NCBI GenBank assembly: GCA_012841485.1
Contig: DUUU01000593.1
Coordinates: forward strand, 1-5,243
DNA: 5,243 bases
Direction of reading: 5' to 3'
Origin: Armatimonadota bacterium
GTDB taxonomy: Bacteria > Armatimonadota > JAAZEB01
The notes under the pieces were generated by a model that saw only the letters and a program-made list of their open reading frames with translations, was not told the DNA's origin and did not search any database. This document shows, piece by piece, positions 1 through 5,243 of the stretch. The stretch's first letter is position 1, and the number at the start of each line of letters is the position of its first letter. Made by a program: the position numbers and the translations under genes.

Positions 1-849
1 GAGGGGTTTGTCGCCGCCATGCGCGTCCTCGCCGCCGAGAATCCGGCGCTCCGCTTCAAGGAAGAGGGCCCGGCGTATGGCGATTACCGGCTCTATTCGC
101 TCAACCTGGGCGACCCGAGCCGGCCCGCCTTCCTCGTATATGGCGTCGCGCACGGGAGCGAATGGGAGCCCGCGTATGGCCTCCTGGAGCTCGCCCGGCT
201 GCTCGCCTCGCCCGAGGGGAAGGGCCTCTTCGATACCAGCCGCTACTCGCTGAAGATCGTGCCGATCATCAACCCCACCGGGTATGACCTCTTCACCCGC
301 CAAAACGCGAATAAGGTGGACCTGAACCGCAACGCCATCGACCACTGGGAGACCTACCAGGGGCGGGATAGCAACAAGGACGGGGTGTACGGCCCGGGTG
401 ACTACGACTGGAAAGGGACGGCGTCGTGCTCCGAGCCGGAGACGCGCACCATCCGCCGGATCTGCGAGGAGCTGAAGCCCCACGCGGTGCTCGATTTCCA
501 CGGCAATGCGGGGGGCCGGGGCAACAACCGGCTGATCCTGCTCCCCCGGTACGCGCGCCCGGAGAACGAGGAGCTGGCATACCAGGTGGCGGAGGAGTTC
601 AACCAGGCGTTCCGAGACCGCTACGTGCTTCACGAGGCAAGCCGCCCCGGCGTGCAGCAGTACGAGATTGAGGCGGTGCAGTGGAGCCCCCCCCGGCCCA
701 CGCTGACCACGCTGGCAACCCGCGACCGCCTCGGCTTCGTCTGCGAAGTGCCCGCTGGCTATCGTGGCACCCACGGCACCGTCTTCCAGACCGATGTGGT
801 GATTGAGACCTGCCTGGCCTTCTTCCGGGTCTACCAGAAGCAGCCGTAG
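1..849 (+). CDS. M14 family zinc carboxypeptidase-like protein (5' end outside window)
   Basis: Predicted metallo-carboxypeptidase of the M14 fold, which removes C-terminal residues or hydrolyses related amide bonds with one catalytic zinc. Numbering from the Met at base 19 (276 residues to the TAG), the family signatures appear in order: HGSE (H45, E48) and DFHG (H161) as zinc ligands; R94, then DLNRN (101-105) with N103 and R104 as likely substrate-carboxylate binders; SEPET (138-142); and CEVP with E243 as the expected general base. The frame is open back to base 1 (EGFVAA before the Met), and the Met lies inside what looks like the usual N-terminal helix, so the true start is probably upstream. 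GAGGGG at bases 1-6 could still serve a start at 19, with a long spacing. Any signal peptide would be outside the window. Oddity: residues 117-128 form a perfect DxNxDGxxxxxD calcium-loop pattern. The gene converges on the helicase gene. Substrate is unknown; an M14 amidase-like role is possible. Confidence 0.86.
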   Translation, partial: EGFVAAMRVLAAENPALRFKEEGPAYGDYRLYSLNLGDPSRPAFLVYGVAHGSEWEPAYGLLELARLLASPEGKGLFDTSRYSLKIVPIINPTGYDLFTRQNANKVDLNRNAIDHWETYQGRDSNKDGVYGPGDYDWKGTASCSEPETRTIRRICEELKPHAVLDFHGNAGGRGNNRLILLPRYARPENEELAYQVAEEFNQAFRDRYVLHEASRPGVQQYEIEAVQWSPPRPTLTTLATRDRLGFVCEVPAGYRGTHGTVFQTDVVIETCLAFFRVYQKQP

Positions 850-863
850 TCAGGCGCTCTCGC

Positions 864-2114
864 TTATGCCGACGCGCGCGCCGCGCTGCCGTAGCGGCGC
901 TCCAGGAAGGCAAGCACCGCATCGGCGCGGCTGGCGTTGCGACCGCCTCCGCGGCTGCTGCGCGCCTGGCTGGTGATGTGCGAGGTGTCGTGCTGGTAAT
1001 CGAAGCCCGCGAGGGTGTGCCGCGGGAGGCTCTGGCCGACAAGGCGCTCGATGCCGGCCAGTGCAGCCTTGTCCTTGGCGCTGGCCAGGGTGATCGCGAC
1101 TCCGGTGCGCTGCGCGCGAGCGGTGCGCCCGATGCGATGCACGTACGCTTCGGCATCCTCCGGCACGTCGTAGTTGATCACATGGCTGATGTGCGGGATA
1201 TCGAGCCCGCGCGCGGCCACGTCCGTCGCCACCAGCACGCGGATGTGCCGGGAGCGGAACGAACGGATGATTCGCTCGCGTCGGTTCTGCGCCAGGTCGC
1301 CATGCATCGCCTCGGCCTTGAAGCCCTGCGAACGGAGGGTTTGAGTGAGTCGGTCGGCGCCCCGCTTGGTGCGCGTGAAGATGAGCGTGCTTGTCGGCTT
1401 CTCGTCCTGGAGAACGCGCGCCAGCAGCGCCGTCTTCTGCTCTGGCGCGACCATATGCACGCGCTGATCGACGGTCTCGACGGTGGTGCCGCTGCGTTCC
1501 ACCTCGACATGCTTGGGCGCGCGCAGATAGCGGCGCGCCAGAGCTTCGATGGCCGGCGGCACGGTCGCGGAGAAGAGCATGGTCTGCCGATTGGCGGGCA
1601 GGGCGCCGGCAATGGCGCGCACCTGGGGCTCAAACCCCATATCGAGCATGCGGTCGGCCTCATCCAGCACCAACACCTCGATGCCGGAGAGACCGACGGT
1701 GCGCCGCTCCATGTGGTCCATGAGGCGGCCCGGAGTGGCGACAATGACATCGACGCCTTTGCGCAGGCGAGCGATCTGTCCCTTGAGCGGCACGCCTCCA
1801 TAGAGCGCGCACACCCGCGTGGGCAGGTGCTTCCCGTAGGCCGCGAAGCTGGCCTCGATCTGGGAAGCCAACTCGCGCGTTGGCGCCAGGATCAGCGCGC
1901 GTGGCTTTCTGTCTGTCTTGGAGAAACGGTGAAGGATAGGGAGTGCGAACGCGGCTGTCTTGCCCGTGCCCGTCTGGGCACATCCGAGAATGTCATCCCC
2001 CTGAAGTGCCAGGGGAATCGCCTGCGCCTGGATCGGAGTGGGCGTCTTGTAGCCCGCTTCCGCCAGAGCTTTCATCAGGCTCGGGGAGAACCCGAACCCA
2101 TCGAACTGAAGCAT
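864..2114 (-). CDS. rhlE: DEAD-box ATP-dependent RNA helicase, RhlE type
   Basis: Cytoplasmic RNA helicase that uses ATP to unwind short RNA duplexes; RhlE-group enzymes act in ribosome assembly and RNA turnover, often in the cold. Complete at 416 residues. All superfamily 2 motifs are present in order: Q motif (F9, then GYKTPTPIQ at 21-29), motif I AQTGTGKT (46-53), Ia PTRELA (78-83), Ib TPGR (127-130), II DEAD (151-154), III SAT (182-184), IV IFT (245-247), V with TDVAARGLD (297-305), and VI HRIGRTAR (326-333). After about residue 370 comes a short Ser/Arg/Gly-rich basic tail without an RNA-binding DbpA domain, which fits RhlE rather than DeaD or DbpA. The frame stays open upstream to base 2450, but ATG at 2114 is chosen because it starts the conserved FxGFGF segment and has an excellent Shine-Dalgarno (AAGAGGTGAT). 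It has its own promoter, and no operon partner is visible. The family call is secure; the RhlE subgroup name is likely. Confidence 0.95.
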   Translation of the reverse strand: MLQFDGFGFSPSLMKALAEAGYKTPTPIQAQAIPLALQGDDILGCAQTGTGKTAAFALPILHRFSKTDRKPRALILAPTRELASQIEASFAAYGKHLPTRVCALYGGVPLKGQIARLRKGVDVIVATPGRLMDHMERRTVGLSGIEVLVLDEADRMLDMGFEPQVRAIAGALPANRQTMLFSATVPPAIEALARRYLRAPKHVEVERSGTTVETVDQRVHMVAPEQKTALLARVLQDEKPTSTLIFTRTKRGADRLTQTLRSQGFKAEAMHGDLAQNRRERIIRSFRSRHIRVLVATDVAARGLDIPHISHVINYDVPEDAEAYVHRIGRTARAQRTGVAITLASAKDKAALAGIERLVGQSLPRHTLAGFDYQHDTSHITSQARSSRGGGRNASRADAVLAFLERRYGSAARASA

Positions 2115-2116
2115 AT

Positions 2117-2124
2117 CACCTCTT
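2117..2124 (-). promoter_or_regulatory. Ribosome binding site of the RhlE-type helicase
   Basis: Read on the minus strand, AAGAGGTG followed by AT immediately precedes the ATG at 2114. It matches the anti-Shine-Dalgarno complement (AAGGAGGTGATC) except for one missing G, with about four bases between GAGG and the start. This fixes the start and rules out the 112-residue upstream extension of the open frame. Confidence 0.8.
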
Positions 2125-2244
2125 GTACCGGCGTGTGCAGTCCCCGCCCACCGACACGCGCAACGCAATTGAAGGAACAGGCGCCGCGGGGTAAGCGAGA
2201 GGCACAGAATGGGACTCGCGCCGGACCAATGAGGGGAATCGCGA

Positions 2245-2268
2245 CTGTTCTGCGGAACATTATAACAG
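2245..2268. repeat. Inverted repeat over the helicase promoter, possible operator
   Basis: CTGTT at 2245-2249 and AACAG at 2264-2268 form a 5-bp dyad with a 14-bp spacer that encloses the -10 hexamer. Nested within it, TGTTC (2246-2250), TGCG, GAACA (2255-2259) is a perfect 5-bp palindrome with a 4-bp centre falling on the predicted transcription start. A regulator bound here would block RNA polymerase. The arms are short, so chance symmetry is possible. The half-site order is the reverse of the Gram-positive LexA box (GAAC-N4-GTTC), so it is not called as an SOS box. Confidence 0.35.
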
Positions 2269-2287
2269 AGATCGCGGTATCCTGCAA
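2259..2287 (-). promoter_or_regulatory. Sigma70-type promoter for the helicase gene
   Basis: On the minus strand, TTGCAG (complement of 2282-2287) and a perfect TATAAT (complement of 2259-2264) are separated by exactly 17 bp. The -10 is a consensus hexamer in a very GC-rich background; the -35 keeps only the TTG half. Transcription would start near base 2252, giving a leader of about 135-140 nt before the helicase ATG. The call rests on pattern matching only. Confidence 0.6.
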
Positions 2288-2317
2288 GCCGCGACCGGGC
2301 GCCCCCTGCCGTTTGGA

Positions 2318-2354
2318 TGGCCGAGGTGTTGCGGCCAGAGGGCAGAGGCTGGCC
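2318..2354 (+). repeat. Three GGCC-type arms that can form alternative hairpins before the rightward start
   Basis: TGGCC at 2318-2322, GGCCA at 2333-2337 and TGGCC at 2350-2354 are mutually complementary. The middle arm can pair with either the left arm (10-nt loop) or the right arm (12-nt loop), and the second hairpin would end 4 nt before the GAGGAG ribosome binding site at 2359. This could influence translation of the downstream gene, but 5-bp GC stems arise easily by chance in DNA of this composition. Confidence 0.25.
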
Positions 2355-2358
2355 GCGT

Positions 2359-2364
2359 GAGGAG
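2359..2364 (+). promoter_or_regulatory. Ribosome binding site of the large glycoside-hydrolase-like gene
   Basis: GAGGAG lies 9 nt before the ATG at 2374. It decides the start: an in-frame ATG at 2317 and the GTG and TTG codons at 2326 and 2329 have no purine-rich site at a suitable distance. Confidence 0.7.
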
Positions 2365-2373
2365 AGCCGACCC

Positions 2374-5243
2374 ATGCCGTTTGAACTTGACCCCGTTCCC
2401 CCGCAGCCGCCGGAGACCGCGTGGGCCTTTGTCGATGAGTTGCGCACCACTCCCTACCACCAGCCGGTGGCATGGAGCCGGCGCGAGCCCCAGCCGGATG
2501 AGGCGCAGTTTCGGGATGGCGTCCACCTGGATCTCCGCTTTCCGGATCCGGGCGGATTGCTCGCGACGGCTTTCGCCGATTTTCGCCGCTTCTTGCAGCT
2601 GGGCGGAATCCGCGAGGATGGGCCCTACTCCCTCACCGTGTACCGCTGCCCCGTGCCGTGCCGGGAAGCGTTCGTGGTGCGCGTGGGCCGCGACGGCTGC
2701 TTCCTGGGGGCGGGCGATACCGAGGGGATCCGGCGCGGGCTGGTCTGGCTTGAGGATGAGATGCTCCGCCGCGAGGGGCCCTTCCTCCCCCTGGGCGAGT
2801 TCACCCGGAAGCCGGTCATCCGCACGCGAATCTCGCGCTGCTTCTACGGACCCGTCAACCGTCCTCCCAAGTCGAAAGACGAGCTTGCCGACGACGTGGA
2901 TTACTATCCGGAGGAGTATCTGAACCGGCTGGCGCACGAGGGGGTGAATGCGCTCTGGTTTACGATGCACTTCTTCCGAACGGTGCCCTCGCGGATCATC
3001 CCGGAGTATGGGCAAGATGCGGCTCCGCGCCTGGCGAAGTTGCGCCGCACGGTGGAGAAGTGCGCGGCTTACGGCATCCGGATCTATCCCTTCTGCATCG
3101 AGCCGGCGGCATTCTCGTCGCCCTATCCCGAGGTCGCCGCGGCGGCGGCGGCCCACCCGGATCTGCGCGGGCACCGGGGTGCGTTCTGCACCAGCACCGA
3201 GAAGGGCCAGGCCTATCTGGAGGAGGTGACGCGCACCCTCTTCTCCGAGGTGCCAGGCCTGGGCGGGTTGATCGTGATCCCTGTGGGCGAGCGGCTTACC
3301 CACTGCTATTCTTCCTCTATTCCGGAGGGTGGGCGCTGGCCGACCGCCAACACCTGCCCCCGGTGCTCGCAGCGCAAGCCCTGGGAGGTGCTCTCGGAGA
3401 CACTCGCGGGCCTGGCGCGCGGCATGCACTCGGTGGATCCAGACGCGGAGCTGATCGCCTGGCCCTACGGGCAGTTCATTGCCTGGGGCCCGGAGGCCAC
3501 CGTGGAGGCCGCGCGCCACCTCCCGAAGGGCGTGATCCTCCAGCACAACTTCGAGACCGGAGGGTTCAACCGGCAGCTCGGTAAGTGGTGGCCGGCATGG
3601 GACTACTGGCTCTCCTACGCCGGCCCGAGCGAGCTCTTCGAGCGGTGTGCGCAGGCCGCCGTGGAGAGTGGCGCGCGCGTCTCTGCCAAGCTGCAGGTCG
3701 GGTGTTCGCACGAGACGGCCACGGCGCAGGTTGTGCCGGCGCCGGGCTTGCTCCATCGGAAGTATCAGGCGATGCGCCGCCTTGGCGTAAGCGCCGCGAT
3801 GCACTCCTGGTACTTCGGCTCCTATCCCTCGCTGATGACCCGCGCGGCAGGCGAGCTCTCGTTCGACCCCTGCCCTGAGGATGAGGATGAGTTCCTCCTG
3901 GCGCTCGCCCGGCGCGACTGGGGCCGCCATGCCCCGGAGGTGGCGCGAGCGTGGCGGTGGTTCTGCGACGGCTACTCGCAATACCCCACGGCGCATATCT
4001 TCGGCTACTATGGCCCGATGCACGACGGGCCCGCGTGGCCGCTCTACCTGATCCCGCGGCGCCGGCCCCTCGCCCCCACCTGGCAGATCGGCTACCCGCC
4101 GAGTGGCGACCACATTGCCGAATGCGTGGCCAACCGCTTCACGCTCAAGGAGATGGTCACTCTCTGCCGGCGCATGGCCGAGCGTTGGGAGCGGGGCGTG
4201 CGCATCCTGAAGAAGCTGCGCCCCCATTTCGCAGACAATCCCGAGCGCCTGGGCGATATCGGGATCGCCACCGCGTTGGGGCTGCAGTTCCGAAGTGGTT
4301 ACAACATCCTTCGCTTCTACGCCTTGCGCGAGGAACTCGCGGAGGCCACCGCGCCCGAGACGCGCCTGGAGATCCTCTCCCGGATGCGCGAGATCGTCCT
4401 GGAGGAGATCGCGGTTGACGAGGAGCTGATCCCCCTTGCCGAGGCGGATTCTCGCCTGGGTTTCCACTCCGAGGCGGAGGGCTATAAGTACACGCCGGCG
4501 ATCCTTCGCTGGCGAAAGCGCCAGCTCCAGCGCCTCCTGGACGAGGAGTTCCCCGAGGTCGAGGCGCGCGTTCACGATCCCGAGCCCCTCTTTCCGGAGT
4601 ACACCGGCGAGTGGCCCGCGGGTGTGTGGCTCTCCTGCCCCCGCGTGGCGCGCGCGCCGGCGATGGATGGGCTGCCCTTCGGCGGCCTATGGGACGAGCT
4701 TCCCGCCGCTGAGTGCAACCACTGGCTGCGCCAAGTGTACAACGTCGAGCGTTGGAAGCGCTGCGGCTACGATCCGCATGACCACGTGCCGGTCGCGGAA
4801 GAGGATCGTCGGGGCCGGGTCACGACGTGGAAGGTCTGCCATGACGCGCGCTCGCTCTACCTCGGCGTGTGCTGCGAGGCGGGGGATCTGGGCGACTTTG
4901 CTGGCAACGCGGTGCAGGTGACCCTCGAGCGGTTCCGCACGGAGCCCCGCCGGCAGTTCGTGGTAAATCCGGATGGCTCGGCGCGCTACACCGAGGATGA
5001 TGGGTACATCCCGCGTGATGCCCCGCCGTTCCAGGTGGTCTCGCGCGCTGAGGGCGGGCGCTGGTCCTTCATCCTCCGCCTTCCGCTCTCGTGGCTGGGG
5101 CGGGGCGGCGCGAAGGGTCTGGCGCCGCTTCGGATCAACGTGGAGCGCACCCTCCCGGTGCCTGGCAAGGAGGGCCTGGCCCATGCCTCCTGGGCGAAGC
5201 AGGAGCCGGTTCGCGGGCGCCTGGTGTGGGGCTACCTCAACCC
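2374..5243 (+). CDS. Large multidomain glycoside-hydrolase-like protein with C-terminal CBM9-like domain (3' end outside window)
   Basis: At least 956 codons without a stop; start chosen at ATG 2374 for its GAGGAG site. Likely acts on glycans, but the exact family and substrate are not recognised. Residues about 50-150 resemble the GH20b/GH67N accessory domain, including AFVVRVGRDG, then GDTEGIRRGLVWLEDEM, and a RKPVIRTR exit. Residues about 150-490 look like a TIM barrel, with strands GVNALWFTMHF (190-200), GIRIYPFCIEP (234-244), GLIVIPVGE (298-306), AELIAWPYG, GVILQHNFE, ARVSAKLQVG and SAAMHSWYFGSYPS (473-486). E306 ends a strand and is the best candidate catalytic acid. Cys311 and the C328-P-R-C331 pair follow it, as in DUF4838/GH163-like proteins. 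Residues about 590-740 are helical, with a conserved-looking RLGFHSEAEGY (694-704). From about 750, DG..W, LYLGVCCE (828-835), FVVNPDGS, WSFILRLP and LRINVERT read as a CBM9-like beta-sandwich, cut near its end. No signal peptide or membrane segment is seen at the N-terminus. Coding status is secure; domain calls are from pattern recognition. Confidence 0.85.
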   Translation, partial: MPFELDPVPPQPPETAWAFVDELRTTPYHQPVAWSRREPQPDEAQFRDGVHLDLRFPDPGGLLATAFADFRRFLQLGGIREDGPYSLTVYRCPVPCREAFVVRVGRDGCFLGAGDTEGIRRGLVWLEDEMLRREGPFLPLGEFTRKPVIRTRISRCFYGPVNRPPKSKDELADDVDYYPEEYLNRLAHEGVNALWFTMHFFRTVPSRIIPEYGQDAAPRLAKLRRTVEKCAAYGIRIYPFCIEPAAFSSPYPEVAAAAAAHPDLRGHRGAFCTSTEKGQAYLEEVTRTLFSEVPGLGGLIVIPVGERLTHCYSSSIPEGGRWPTANTCPRCSQRKPWEVLSETLAGLARGMHSVDPDAELIAWPYGQFIAWGPEATVEAARHLPKGVILQHNFETGGFNRQLGKWWPAWDYWLSYAGPSELFERCAQAAVESGARVSAKLQVGCSHETATAQVVPAPGLLHRKYQAMRRLGVSAAMHSWYFGSYPSLMTRAAGELSFDPCPEDEDEFLLALARRDWGRHAPEVARAWRWFCDGYSQYPTAHIFGYYGPMHDGPAWPLYLIPRRRPLAPTWQIGYPPSGDHIAECVANRFTLKEMVTLCRRMAERWERGVRILKKLRPHFADNPERLGDIGIATALGLQFRSGYNILRFYALREELAEATAPETRLEILSRMREIVLEEIAVDEELIPLAEADSRLGFHSEAEGYKYTPAILRWRKRQLQRLLDEEFPEVEARVHDPEPLFPEYTGEWPAGVWLSCPRVARAPAMDGLPFGGLWDELPAAECNHWLRQVYNVERWKRCGYDPHDHVPVAEEDRRGRVTTWKVCHDARSLYLGVCCEAGDLGDFAGNAVQVTLERFRTEPRRQFVVNPDGSARYTEDDGYIPRDAPPFQVVSRAEGGRWSFILRLPLSWLGRGGAKGLAPLRINVERTLPVPGKEGLAHASWAKQEPVRGRLVWGYLN

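Larger units (their letters stand above)
2115..2373. other. Divergent intergenic control region
   Basis: This 259-bp stretch separates the helicase (leftward) from the large glycoside-hydrolase-like gene (rightward). It contains the helicase promoter at 2259-2287, a dyad over that promoter at 2245-2268, a probable helicase leader from about 2252 down to 2115, and GGCC-rich inverted repeats at 2318-2354 just ahead of the rightward ribosome binding site. No convincing -35/-10 pair could be assigned to the rightward gene. TATAAC at 2261-2266 on the plus strand overlaps the leftward -10 but has no matching -35. No tRNA-like structure or recognised riboswitch was seen. Confidence 0.7.

Noticed and set aside
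850..863. An intrinsic terminator between the two converging genes.
   Set aside because: The gap is only 14 bp, with no stem followed by a T-run on either strand. GC-rich repeats just inside the helicase gene do not form a clean hairpin with a U-tract.
2246..2259. A possible LexA/SOS box in the divergent promoter.
   Set aside because: The half-sites run GTTC-N4-GAAC, the opposite order from the Gram-positive GAAC-N4-GTTC box, and they do not match the Escherichia coli CTG-N10-CAG box.
978..2360. A 460-codon open frame on the plus strand opposite the helicase gene.
   Set aside because: The minus strand here encodes a DEAD-box helicase with every motif intact, and the antisense translation shows no domain logic.
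2115..2450. A 112-residue N-terminal extension of the helicase, from an ATG at 2450.
   Set aside because: The extension has no family similarity, runs through the promoter and leader, and overlaps the start of the divergent gene. The ATG at 2114 has a near-perfect Shine-Dalgarno and begins at the normal RhlE N-terminus.
2357..4418. Several shorter plus-strand frames (2357-2923, 2948-3229, 3060-3584, 3585-3878, 3951-4418) that could look like a run of small genes.
   Set aside because: They are out-of-frame shadows of the single continuous frame starting at 2374. Their translations are Arg-, Ser- or Pro-rich and carry no domains.
2260..4575. A 771-codon open frame on the minus strand opposite the large glycoside-hydrolase-like gene.
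   Set aside because: Its translation is low-complexity Arg/Gly/Ala/Pro-rich with no recognisable domain. The plus frame has coherent domain motifs, a good ribosome binding site and stays open for at least 956 codons. Long antisense frames are common in GC-rich DNA.

Overview
The window is a GC-rich bacterial chromosomal segment with three protein-coding genes. Two of them run off the window edges. No RNA gene, mobile element, CRISPR array or phage-like feature is visible. Gene content (a cytoplasmic-looking multidomain glycoside-hydrolase-like protein with a CBM9-type tail, a stand-alone M14 peptidase and an RhlE-type helicase) would fit a soil or sediment polysaccharide-degrading lineage such as Armatimonadota or Planctomycetota. 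That placement is an impression from protein style, not something the sequence proves.

Layout. (1) Bases 1-849, plus strand: the 3' part of an M14 zinc carboxypeptidase-like gene. It carries a full set of zinc-site and catalytic residues and an unexpected EF-hand-like loop. (2) Bases 864-2114, minus strand: a complete 416-residue DEAD-box RNA helicase of the RhlE group, convergent with the peptidase gene and separated from it by only 14 bp. (3) Bases 2115-2373: a 259-bp divergent intergenic region. It holds a good sigma70-type promoter for the helicase, dyad symmetry over that promoter, a probable 5' leader of about 135-140 nt, and the ribosome binding sites of both flanking genes. (4) Bases 2374-5243, plus strand: one uninterrupted reading frame of at least 956 codons with no stop before the window ends. 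It reads as a GH20b/GH67N-like N-terminal domain, a TIM-barrel glycoside-hydrolase-like core, a helical region and a C-terminal CBM9-like beta-sandwich.

The three genes do not form an operon: the first two converge, and the last two diverge from a shared control region. The most novel item is the large plus-strand protein. It looks like an uncharacterised relative of the GH20/GH163-type hydrolases, with a GE plus Cys cluster at the predicted active-site face and no visible export signal despite carrying a carbohydrate-binding-like domain. No defence system or other multi-gene novel system can be supported from this window.
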